Positions 1-7,416 of a stretch of DNA of 17,314 nucleotides are shown in pieces. A program made the translations under genes and the position numbers. Within the stretch, counting starts at the first letter, position 1; each line of letters opens with the position of its first letter. A model generated the notes under the pieces. It ran no database searches. It saw nothing but the letters and a program-made list of their open reading frames with translations, and was not told the DNA's origin. The stretch is from Proteiniphilum sp. (GTDB taxonomy: Bacteria; Bacteroidota; Bacteroidia; Bacteroidales; Dysgonomonadaceae), in the NCBI GenBank assembly GCA_016649795.1, contig JAENWZ010000016.1:1-17314 (forward strand), read 5' to 3'.

Positions 1-1133
1 AACATCCCCTGCTTCATGATTACCGGCTCGGTAATGAACTCAAACTCCGATTCTTCGGCGAATGCTATCAGCTCTCTTGCAGATGCATCTGCCCAGGTGA
101 AACTTCCGAAGAAACCAAAGAAGCGGTTCTTCAGGTTACGATTTTGCAATGCAGCAACCAGACTCTCTACTCCCGGGTAGAGTTTATTGTTATAGGTAGG
201 TGATCCGATGATCAATCCTTTATATTTAAACACGTCGCGGAGAATATCCGATTCATGACTCTTGGAGAGATTATGCATCACAATATTCTTTATTCCGTTC
301 CCAGCCGCTTCACCCGCGATTATTTCGGCCAGCTGCTCCGTATTCCCGTACATGCTTCCGTAGGCGATCACCAGCCCGTTATCGGCTTCGTACCTGCTCA
401 GTTTGTCGTAGAGCCCTATCACCTCTGTGATATACTCTTTCTGTGTCCATACGGGACCATGCGTTGAGCAGAGCACCTCAATCTCTGTTCCGGCCAGTTT
501 CTTCAATGCTGTTTGCACGGGTGATCCAAATTTCCCCACAATATTGGAATAGTAACGAATCATCTCGTCCCTGTATCTTTCAGGATTGAGCTGCCGGTCC
601 ATCACACCTCCGTCGAGTGATCCGAAGGTTCCAAACGCGTCGGCGCTGAACAATGTTCTCTTTTCCGGCACATAGGTCATCATCGTCTCAGGCCAGTGTA
701 CCATAGGTGTCATATAAAACTGTAGGGTATGTCTGCCCAAGCTCAGTTCTTCCATATCCTGAATCAATACAACATTTTCAGTTATACCGTAAAAGCCCCT
801 CAGCATCTCAACTGTACGTTTGTTCCCCACGATCTGAATGCCGGGATATCTTGCCACAAGCAACCCAATAGATCCTGAATGATCCGGTTCCATATGGTTT
901 ACAACAAGATAATCGATAGGTTTATCACCCAGCACCGATTTAATCTTGTGAAAAAAGAGATCGGAATAACATATATCAACGGTGTCTATCAAAGTCGTTT
1001 TCTCATCGGTGATAAGGTAAGAATTGTAGGAGACACCGTGCGGCAGCGGCCACAGGTTTTCAAAAAGATGTTTGGTGCGATCATTCACACCCACATAGAA
1101 AATATCTTTCGTAATTTCGAGTGGTTTGTACAT
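1..1133 (-). CDS. Flavodiiron protein (A-type flavoprotein, FprA-like), 3' end cut by window edge
   Basis: Cytoplasmic flavodiiron enzyme; the family reduces O2 to water and/or NO to N2O with electrons from rubredoxin or a similar donor. About 377 codons are visible, so roughly 20 C-terminal residues lie outside the window. The N-terminal metallo-beta-lactamase-like domain keeps every expected diiron ligand: the HMEPDH motif (H80, E82, D84, H85), H146 in MVHWPE, D165 in SADAFG and H225 in STHGPVW. A flavodoxin-like domain begins near residue 253, with the FMN-phosphate loop YGSMYGNTE (258-266) and later SPTYNNK and FFGFFGSFTW segments. The start is the ATG at 1131-1133 (MYKPLEIT), the usual family beginning. 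It follows lgt by 33 bases on the same strand, so co-transcription is likely. No rubredoxin or flavin-reductase domain is visible before the edge. The choice between O2 and NO as substrate cannot be read from sequence. Confidence 0.93.
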   Translation of the reverse strand, partial: MYKPLEITKDIFYVGVNDRTKHLFENLWPLPHGVSYNSYLITDEKTTLIDTVDICYSDLFFHKIKSVLGDKPIDYLVVNHMEPDHSGSIGLLVARYPGIQIVGNKRTVEMLRGFYGITENVVLIQDMEELSLGRHTLQFYMTPMVHWPETMMTYVPEKRTLFSADAFGTFGSLDGGVMDRQLNPERYRDEMIRYYSNIVGKFGSPVQTALKKLAGTEIEVLCSTHGPVWTQKEYITEVIGLYDKLSRYEADNGLVIAYGSMYGNTEQLAEIIAGEAAGNGIKNIVMHNLSKSHESDILRDVFKYKGLIIGSPTYNNKLYPGVESLVAALQNRNLKNRFFGFFGSFTWADASARELIAFAEESEFEFITEPVIMKQGM

Positions 1134-1166
1134 TTGTTTTATTTCTCTGATTGAGTAAACGGACTT

Positions 1167-2066
1167 TTATCTCTTTTTGGATTTCGATTTGGGTTTGGCC
1201 ATCTCTGACTCTTTTGGGGTATTTGCCACTTCTGCCGGGTGTCTCAATGCATCCCAGATGAGCCATATCCCCCAGATGATGAAAGGAATACTTAACCATT
1301 GGCCGAGAATTAATCCGGTATTATCACGCATGGCTATTTCAGAATCAACCTGCACATTTTTAATATATTCAACGAAGAAGCGGAAGAGGAAAATGATCAA
1401 TATCCCCACACCGGTTATGAGACCTTTTCGGTCTTTGGCGTTCGTCCCCCAGTAAAGATAGATGGTAATGCCGAAAACGACCAGGTAGACAAGCGCTTCG
1501 TATATCTGAGTGGGATGGGATGGATCAGTGTAAACAGGTTCTGCTCCCTGCATCCATTGATAGAGGTTATCAACAAAACGAAAACCCCATGGTTTGTCGG
1601 TAGGTCCGCCATATATTTCGTGATTCATCAGGTTGCCCAGACGGATCATTGCAGCGGTAAATCCTGTAGGGACCATCACCCGGTCGAATGTCCAGAGCAT
1701 GCTGAGCCTGGTCACTTTTCTGGAATAGAGCCACACGGCAATGATGATACCGATTACTCCTCCATGGCTTGCAAGTCCGCCTTCCCACACCTTTAATATC
1801 TCAATCGGATTGGCCAGATAATAACCGGGCTCATAGAAGAGGCAATGCCCCAGTCGTGCCCCGGCAATGATACCCACCATCATGTAGACAAAGAGTGAAT
1901 CGAACCACTTTTCAGGAAGATCCTCATGCTTGAAGATTTTTTGTACTATGTGTACGGCTACGATAAGGCCGATTACCCACAACAGTCCATACCAGCGAAT
2001 TTCGCGGGTAAAAAGTGTAAAAAGTGTAGGATCAACATCCCAGGTTACAGAAAGTAATATATCCAT
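1167..2066 (-). CDS. lgt: Prolipoprotein diacylglyceryl transferase
   Basis: Inner-membrane enzyme that moves diacylglycerol from phosphatidylglycerol to the lipobox cysteine of prolipoproteins, the first step of lipoprotein maturation. At 299 residues it has the usual length. Several hydrophobic segments are visible, near 26-45, 57-75, 102-115, 192-206, 219-232 and 258-272. Signature residues: GARLGH (69-74), ASHGG around H101, the RLGNLMNHEIYG signature (R142, N146, E150), HPTQIYEA (184-191) and FRFFVEY (228-234). The tail (280-299) is rich in Lys/Ser/Pro and basic, as expected for a cytoplasmic end. A strong promoter lies about 110 bases upstream; the flavodiiron gene follows 33 bases downstream. 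Confidence 0.97.
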   Translation of the reverse strand: MDILLSVTWDVDPTLFTLFTREIRWYGLLWVIGLIVAVHIVQKIFKHEDLPEKWFDSLFVYMMVGIIAGARLGHCLFYEPGYYLANPIEILKVWEGGLASHGGVIGIIIAVWLYSRKVTRLSMLWTFDRVMVPTGFTAAMIRLGNLMNHEIYGGPTDKPWGFRFVDNLYQWMQGAEPVYTDPSHPTQIYEALVYLVVFGITIYLYWGTNAKDRKGLITGVGILIIFLFRFFVEYIKNVQVDSEIAMRDNTGLILGQWLSIPFIIWGIWLIWDALRHPAEVANTPKESEMAKPKSKSKKR

Positions 2067-2174
2067 CTGATTTGTGTATGCAATAAATTTAGACTATTCT
2101 TTTCAGACTATTCAATGCTCGACATAGCCAAAACAAGTTTTGTCTCTGTACTCACTTAACTAAATAGTTTACGA

Positions 2175-2204
2175 CAAAGATAATGAAAAAGTACAATGAG
2201 TCAA
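2175..2204 (-). promoter_or_regulatory. Bacteroidota-type promoter of lgt
   Basis: On the minus strand a -33 TTG (2204-2202) is separated by exactly 19 bases from a perfect -7 box TATCTTTG (2182-2175), matching the TAnnTTTG consensus of the Bacteroidota primary sigma factor. Transcription would start near 2169 and give a leader of about 100 nt before lgt. Confidence 0.75.
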
Positions 2205-2250
2205 GGCTTATATTAAATTGCAAATCGAAGAGAAGCGAATATTAAACTCT

Positions 2251-2278
2251 GAACCTCGACCCTTGATCCTTGAACTTC
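2251..2278. repeat. Degenerate heptanucleotide tandem repeat after ddh
   Basis: Four consecutive 7-base units read GAACCTC, GACCCTT, GATCCTT, GAACTTC, a degenerate GA-N-CCTT tandem. The last unit overlaps the ddh stop codon. It may be slippage-derived intergenic sequence; no function can be inferred. Confidence 0.5.
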
Positions 2279-3176
2279 ATACCAGTTTTTTAATCCAGAA
2301 TTCTTTTTCTCCCGGCAACAGATCCACTACCGGGATTTCAATCATCGTGTAGGCACCTGGTTGTTGTTTCATTGAGGCACGTGCCACCCCAACGAGAACC
2401 TGGGCAGTGAGTGCTGGATTATTGATTCGCATATCGAACCGGAAAAGCTGGTTCTGCGTATTTCCCGAGACACCCTTTCGCTCCATCAGTACACCGTGCC
2501 CCATATCTTTGAGTGCTTCCACATCCGGCACCTGGAACACATGCGTTTCATCATGGACAAAATATTCGTCGTTTTTAATTGCCTGAACAACTGACTGGAA
2601 TTCATACCCCTCCTTCAGCTCAATATAGACCATTCTGCGATGCACACCTGTACCTGAGGGAATTGTCATGGAGAGAGCGGCTTTCACGCCTTCAACCGCT
2701 TTCACGGCAACCGTGTGGCCCATACTCATGCCCGGTCCGAAGTTGGTGTATGTGATACCTTTCGGTGCCAGTGCTTCCAGCAACGTTCGGATTACTGAGT
2801 CGCTCCCCGGATCCCATCCGGCGGAGATAATGGAGACGGCGTTGTGTCTCCTGGCTGTTTCACCCAACGACCCACGCAGTTGTAAAATCTGTCCGTGAAT
2901 ATCGAAACTGTCTACCGTATTTATTCCCAGCTCTAAACAGGTTTTGGCATATTTCTCCACGTTTCTGGTGGGGGTACAAAGTATGGCAACATCCAGATCC
3001 ATAAGCTCTGACACAGTTGAGACAACATTATATTCCCTCAGTTCAGACGGGATATTCGTGGCGTCGCGACGAACGATTCCTGCAATTTCAAAATCGGGAG
3101 CACTTTCAAGTGCCTCCAGCACATATTTACCAATATTCCCGTAACCAATAATTGCAGCTCTTGTTTTTTTTGACAT
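2277..3176 (-). CDS. ddh: meso-Diaminopimelate D-dehydrogenase
   Basis: NADPH-dependent enzyme of the lysine and cell-wall pathway. It makes meso-2,6-diaminopimelate in one step from L-tetrahydrodipicolinate and ammonia (EC 1.4.1.16), bypassing the succinylase/acetylase/aminotransferase branches. The 299-residue protein starts with a Rossmann dinucleotide loop (AAIIGYGNIGKY, 8-18), followed by VRRDAT, which fits an NADP-binding second strand, and AILCTPTRN. The substrate-side block SAGWDPGSDSVIR (118-130), FGPGMSMGHTVAVK (146-159) and the HRRMVYIELKEG segment are hallmark stretches of the family. It ends in a natural TGA after IKKLV, which matters here because it shows that TGA acts as a stop in this genome. 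It lies 87 bases downstream of the rhomboid gene on the same strand and has a possible promoter of its own. Confidence 0.96.
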   Translation of the reverse strand: MSKKTRAAIIGYGNIGKYVLEALESAPDFEIAGIVRRDATNIPSELREYNVVSTVSELMDLDVAILCTPTRNVEKYAKTCLELGINTVDSFDIHGQILQLRGSLGETARRHNAVSIISAGWDPGSDSVIRTLLEALAPKGITYTNFGPGMSMGHTVAVKAVEGVKAALSMTIPSGTGVHRRMVYIELKEGYEFQSVVQAIKNDEYFVHDETHVFQVPDVEALKDMGHGVLMERKGVSGNTQNQLFRFDMRINNPALTAQVLVGVARASMKQQPGAYTMIEIPVVDLLPGEKEFWIKKLV

Positions 3177-3226
3177 AATTTTTATTTTTTTGTTTTTATC
3201 TTCTTACCCGCCATTTTTATCGATTA

Positions 3227-3257
3227 CAAAAATAGATAAAAAGGTGCAATGTGAAAG
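3227..3257 (-). promoter_or_regulatory. Possible ddh promoter (good -7, weak -33)
   Basis: Minus strand -7 box TATTTTTG (3234-3227) fits TAnnTTTG. At the expected distance there is only TTTC (about 3256-3253) instead of TTG. The site lies in the AT-rich gap between the rhomboid gene and ddh, 51 bases before the ddh ATG. Read-through from the rhomboid gene is the alternative. Confidence 0.4.
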
Positions 3258-3263
3258 TATAAT

Positions 3264-3953
3264 TTACTCAATTTTATTTGATTCATCTTCCATAACATAT
3301 TCTGTCTCATCCTCCTCTTCCTCTTCCCATGTTTCTTCGGGCTTTTGTGGTCCCTGTTTACGGAATATGACTGCAAGTAGCAGTCCGCTAATAGCTCCGG
3401 ACAGATGTCCCTCCCACGAAATAGAGGCATCTACCATCTCCGCAATGGGGAAAATACTCCATACAGTACCTCCATAGATAAAAGCGACAATCATGGAAAC
3501 GGCAACCAGCGTGATATATTTCCTGAAAAGGCCGCTAAAAAAAAGAAAAAACAGGATTGCGAATACCAGTCCGCTGGCCCCCACATGATAGGAATCCCGG
3601 CCAATAATCCATGTCACAAAGCCACTTAAAATCCATAAATAAAGTAATGTACTGAATGCGATCTTGCTGTAAAAGTAAAAAAGAAACCAGACAAGAATCA
3701 GTAATGAGAGGGTGTTTGACCAGAGATGAGAAAAAGATGAATGAAGGAACGGCGAAAAAATAATCCCTTTTAGTCCGCTCACCTCTCCGGGCTTAATCCC
3801 CAAACGGGAATAATTCCAATCAGGCAGACCTGCATAACCCACGATAAATGATAACCAAATCATTGCTACGAACAGAATGGCAGGCAACAATGCCAGCCGC
3901 ATCCTTTTTTTCTCAAAGCTGTACGAAGATGATTTACTACCGATCTTATCCAT
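3264..3953 (-). CDS. Rhomboid-family intramembrane serine protease with acidic C-terminal tail
   Basis: Integral membrane protease that cleaves substrate transmembrane helices inside the bilayer. The 229 residues form about six hydrophobic segments. The catalytic features are all present: the HxxxN motif in HSSFSHLWSN (H76, N80), the nucleophile in HVGASG (S127, GxSG) and the partner histidine H183 in WEGHLSGAISG. A cytoplasmic N-terminal stretch of about 18 residues precedes the first helix. The last 25 residues are extremely acidic (a run of Glu and Asp between 207 and 229), which is not part of the rhomboid core. Substrates cannot be predicted. It is the first gene of the minus-strand group rhomboid-ddh and diverges from the glycogen operon. 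Confidence 0.93.
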   Translation of the reverse strand: MDKIGSKSSSYSFEKKRMRLALLPAILFVAMIWLSFIVGYAGLPDWNYSRLGIKPGEVSGLKGIIFSPFLHSSFSHLWSNTLSLLILVWFLFYFYSKIAFSTLLYLWILSGFVTWIIGRDSYHVGASGLVFAILFFLFFSGLFRKYITLVAVSMIVAFIYGGTVWSIFPIAEMVDASISWEGHLSGAISGLLLAVIFRKQGPQKPEETWEEEEEDETEYVMEDESNKIE

Positions 3954-3986
3954 GCGAAAAAGTGTCTATTTCCCAATCTCTTACTG

Positions 3987-3994
3987 CAAATGTA
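3987..3994 (-). promoter_or_regulatory. Possible -7 element of the rhomboid gene
   Basis: Minus strand TACATTTG fits TAnnTTTG, 34 bases before the rhomboid start. No TTG occurs at the expected -33 distance, so the call rests on the -7 box alone. Confidence 0.35.
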
Positions 3995-4054
3995 CAAACA
4001 AATCCTTTGCTGAGGTAAAAAACATCGAAACAATGAATTTATTCTTTTTAATGT

Positions 4055-4085
4055 TTGTGCAATAATTTCTATTTTATTATCTTTC
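4055..4085 (+). promoter_or_regulatory. Promoter of the glycogen operon
   Basis: TTG (4055-4057), then 20 bases, then TATCTTTC (4078-4085), one mismatch from TAnnTTTG at the last base. The start of transcription would fall near 4092, leaving a leader of about 40 nt before the debranching-enzyme ATG. Confidence 0.6.
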
Positions 4086-4130
4086 GCAGGAATTATACGG
4101 CACACACTTAACCATAAACTGTTTTTAGCG

Positions 4131-6071
4131 ATGAGTTATCTGAAATTCGACAAAGACCTGATGATCAACCTGGAATATTCTTTATACCGAAACGTATTAA
4201 GAACCAACAGAAGAGGGGCCTACCAAAACACATCGATATCAGGATGTAACACAACCAAGTATCAAGGTCTTTTAGTGATGCCTGTCCCTTACATGGATGA
4301 TGAAAATCATCTTATACTCTCCTCTTTCGATGAAACAGTTATCCAACACGGTGCTGAATTTAATCTGGGAATACACCGCTATGCCGGTGATAATTACAAT
4401 CCCAAAGGACATAAATATATCCGTGAGTTCAACTGTGACAGTGTGCCTAAGACCATTTACCGTGTAGGGGGCGTAATCTTGTCGAAAGAGATCATGTTCT
4501 CATCGAAAGAGAACAGGTTAATGATCCGCTACACGCTATTGGATGCCCACTCACCAACAACCATCCGTTTTAAACCGTTTCTGGCTTTTCGGAAAATATC
4601 ACAACTGACACGCGAAAATGAGCAGGTTGACAGATCCTATCGTGAAGTGGAGAACGGCATCAGCACATGCATGTATTTTGGTTATCCTGAGCTCTTCATG
4701 CAGTTCAATAAGAAGCCTGAATTTATTTATCATCCCGATTGGTATCGGGATATTGAGTATCTTCAGGATCTTGAAAAAGGAGATACATGTCAGGAAGATC
4801 TCTATGTTCCCGGTTCCTTCGAGATGTCCATCGGGAAAGGTGAAGAGGTTATCTTCTCTGCCGGTGATATCCAGGTGGATACATCAACCCTGGTAAAGGA
4901 ATTTGATTACGAAATCTACAAACGCACACCACGCTCCAACTTTTACAATTGTCTAAAGAACTCAGGGCACCAGTTTTATTATGTTCCAGGCAAGAACGAA
5001 TATTATCTTTTAGCCGGCTACCCTTGGTTTAAAGTGAGGGCACGCGATCAGTTTATCGCCCTCCCCGGATGCACTCTTTCGGTGGAAAAGCCACAGGATT
5101 ATGAAAACATAATGGACACAGCCATTCCTCAACTGAGGAATTTCATGGCAGACAAACCCTCTAAAAGTTATCTCAAACAGATAGAGGACCCCGATGTGCT
5201 TTTGTGGGTTGTTTGGGCACTACAACAATACTGGAGGGAAAACAAAACCGCATTCACAGAAAAGTACACTGATTTCCTCTTCGAGATTATCGAATATATT
5301 GTAGAGGGAAGGCATCCTAATCTGGTCTGCAATGAGGAGGACGGGTTGTTGACCACCTACGGTCGCGACAAGGCTGTCAGCTGGATGAATGCACTGATAG
5401 AGGGACGGCCTGTCATTCCCAGATCAGGATACCTGGTGGAATTTAACGCTCTTTGGTATAATGCCCTGAAGTTTGCCGAAGAGGTAACCATTGAAACGGG
5501 TAGAACAGCAGAGACCGCTTTTTACGAAAGCAGAGCCCGCCTGGCAGGCAACTCTTTCACTGAGAAATTTCTAAACAAAGCCGGGTACCTGTATGACTAC
5601 ATTGATGGCTACAAAAAAGATCTGAATGTGCGTCCTAATATGATTTTTGCCGTTTCACTACCCTACTCCCCTTTGGATAGGAGTCAAAAGAAATCTGTGA
5701 TTGATTATGTTACCAAGGAGTTACTTACCACTTGCGGGATACGTTCGGTTACACCTAAAAGTGACCTGTTCCATCCTCATTACACAGGTTCTGTAATTGA
5801 GAAGAAGAAAGCCTATTTCAATGGTATGGCGTTCCCCTGGTTACTGGGTGCTTATATTGAAGCCTACCTGAATGTTTTTCATATGAGTGGATTGTCTCTG
5901 GCAGACCGTATCATGGGGGAAATGGAAGGGGAAATACAAAATGACTGCATTGGCAGCATCTCGGAATTCTACGATTCCAACCCTCCATTCATTGCCCATG
6001 GCGGCTATTCTTTCGCCATCAGTGTAGGGGAGCTGCTAAGGGCACAGCGTTTAATAAACAGATACGAATAA
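4131..6071 (+). CDS. Amylo-alpha-1,6-glucosidase (glycogen debranching enzyme)
   Basis: Predicted to trim alpha-1,6 branch points of glycogen in the cytoplasm. The 646 residues show an N-terminal beta-rich GDE_N-type domain (about 15-260; RTNRRGAYQNTSISG, TTKYQGLL) and a C-terminal (alpha/alpha)6 amyloglucosidase-like domain (about 290-640). Recognisable family stretches are AGYPWFKVRARDQFIALPG (295-313), PRSGYLVEFNALWYNALKFA (430-449), YTGSVIEKKKAYFNGMAFPWLLGAYIE and GSISEFYD (E612, the expected general base). At the position equivalent to Asp in the usual WMDA motif this protein has Asn (SWMN, N420, codon 5388-5390); my alignment is from memory, so loss of the general acid is a suspicion only. 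It is the first gene of a three-gene operon, 60 bases before the GT4 gene. Confidence 0.92.
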   Translation: MSYLKFDKDLMINLEYSLYRNVLRTNRRGAYQNTSISGCNTTKYQGLLVMPVPYMDDENHLILSSFDETVIQHGAEFNLGIHRYAGDNYNPKGHKYIREFNCDSVPKTIYRVGGVILSKEIMFSSKENRLMIRYTLLDAHSPTTIRFKPFLAFRKISQLTRENEQVDRSYREVENGISTCMYFGYPELFMQFNKKPEFIYHPDWYRDIEYLQDLEKGDTCQEDLYVPGSFEMSIGKGEEVIFSAGDIQVDTSTLVKEFDYEIYKRTPRSNFYNCLKNSGHQFYYVPGKNEYYLLAGYPWFKVRARDQFIALPGCTLSVEKPQDYENIMDTAIPQLRNFMADKPSKSYLKQIEDPDVLLWVVWALQQYWRENKTAFTEKYTDFLFEIIEYIVEGRHPNLVCNEEDGLLTTYGRDKAVSWMNALIEGRPVIPRSGYLVEFNALWYNALKFAEEVTIETGRTAETAFYESRARLAGNSFTEKFLNKAGYLYDYIDGYKKDLNVRPNMIFAVSLPYSPLDRSQKKSVIDYVTKELLTTCGIRSVTPKSDLFHPHYTGSVIEKKKAYFNGMAFPWLLGAYIEAYLNVFHMSGLSLADRIMGEMEGEIQNDCIGSISEFYDSNPPFIAHGGYSFAISVGELLRAQRLINRYE

Positions 6072-6131
6072 AAAAAATCAATCGACATCCTAAAAAAAAC
6101 CAGGCATCGGTAATTATCAAATATTGGATAG

Positions 6132-7388
6132 ATGAAGGCATTAATGTTTGGCTGGGAGTTCCCGCCGCATATTCTCGGAGGTCTTGGAACTGCTAGCTAT
6201 GGACTTACTAAAGGGATGGCCCAACAGGAAGACATGGAGATTCTTTTCGTGATACCCAAACCGTGGGGTGATGAAGAGCAGAGTTTCATGAAAATCATTG
6301 GGGCCAACAATACACCCATTGTCTGGCGCGATGTTCCTTGGGAAATGGCACAGGCAAGACTGGGTAAGTTCATGGATCCGCAGGAATATTACTGGATGCG
6401 GGATAATATCTATGCCGATTTCAGCTATATGAATACAAATGATCTGGGATGTATTGAATTTTCCGGCAGATATCCGAACAACATTCTGGAAGAGACCAAT
6501 AATTACTCCATCGTAGCAGGGGTAATAGCCCGCACCTACCAGTTCGATGTCATTCATTCCCACGACTGGCTCACCTACCCTGCAGGACTCCATGCGAAAA
6601 GTGTGACGGGAAAACCGATGGTTATACATGTGCACGCGACGGAATTCGACCGCAGTGGCGGCAAGCCCAATCCCATTGTGTATGGTATTGAAAAAGACGG
6701 CATGGATCATTGTGATCATATCATCTGTGTCAGCAATCTTACCCGTCGCACAGTGATTGATAACTACCATCAGCCTGAATGGAAAGTGACCACCGTGCAT
6801 AATGCCGTTGATCCGCTAAGTCCTGAGATTGAAGCGATTGAACGTATCTCCGGCGTGTCGGAGAAAGTGGTCACTTTTCTTGGCAGGATAACCATGCAAA
6901 AAGGTCCTGAATTTTTCGTGGATGCAGCCACCCAGGTAATACGCAAGACCGATCATATCCGTTTTGTGATGGCAGGCAGCGGTGACATGATGGATCAGAT
7001 GATCCGCCTTGTAGCAGACAGGGGCATTGCCGATAAATTTCATTTCACCGGTTTCCTTCGCGGGAAACAGGTTTACGAGATGCTTAAATCGAGTGATGTA
7101 TATGTGATGCCCTCTGTATCGGAGCCTTTTGGGATTTCGCCTCTGGAGGCTATGCAGTGCAACGTGCCAAGCATTATTTCTTATCAGTCGGGTTGTTCCG
7201 AAATCCTTCACAACGTCATTAAAACCGATTACTGGGATGTGGATGCGATGGCAGACGCCATTTATTCTATCTGCTCTTACCCCGCGATGGCAGAGCATTT
7301 GAAAGTGGAGGGTAAAATTGAAGTGGATAACATAATATGGGAGGATGCCGGAAAAAAAATACGCAACATATACAATAACCTTGTGTAA
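6132..7388 (+). CDS. GT4 glycosyltransferase, probable glycogen synthase-type
   Basis: GT-B-fold retaining glycosyltransferase of 418 residues, predicted to extend alpha-1,4-glucan from a nucleotide-glucose donor, given its neighbours. N-terminal half: FGWEFPPHILGGLGTASYG (6-24), with the glycine loop of the GT-B acceptor/donor cleft; HSHDWLTYPAGL (142-153); VHATEFDRSGG (167-177); ICVSNLTR. C-terminal half: FLGRITMQKGPEFF (249-262) with donor-phosphate-binding R252 and K257, and the E-x7-E signature SEPFGISPLEA (E331, E339). No signal peptide, so cytoplasmic. It is flanked by a debranching enzyme and a GH57 protein, the order I know from Bacteroidales glycogen loci. The exact donor (ADP- or UDP-glucose) is not visible. 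Confidence 0.9.
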   Translation: MKALMFGWEFPPHILGGLGTASYGLTKGMAQQEDMEILFVIPKPWGDEEQSFMKIIGANNTPIVWRDVPWEMAQARLGKFMDPQEYYWMRDNIYADFSYMNTNDLGCIEFSGRYPNNILEETNNYSIVAGVIARTYQFDVIHSHDWLTYPAGLHAKSVTGKPMVIHVHATEFDRSGGKPNPIVYGIEKDGMDHCDHIICVSNLTRRTVIDNYHQPEWKVTTVHNAVDPLSPEIEAIERISGVSEKVVTFLGRITMQKGPEFFVDAATQVIRKTDHIRFVMAGSGDMMDQMIRLVADRGIADKFHFTGFLRGKQVYEMLKSSDVYVMPSVSEPFGISPLEAMQCNVPSIISYQSGCSEILHNVIKTDYWDVDAMADAIYSICSYPAMAEHLKVEGKIEVDNIIWEDAGKKIRNIYNNLV

Positions 7389-7416
7389 GCATACAAAACA
7401 AATCAAATATTAAAAA

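Noticed and set aside
4732..4751. Perfect 8-bp inverted repeat ATCCCGAT/ATCGGGAT with 4-base loop
   Set aside because: It lies inside the debranching-enzyme gene and encodes ordinary residues (HPDWYRDI); no T-run or insertion signature accompanies it.
6141..7406. Long minus-strand open frames (219 and 196 residues) opposite the GT4 gene
   Set aside because: They are composition shadows of a well-supported GT4 gene; their translations are rich in His/Cys/Ile without recognisable domains.
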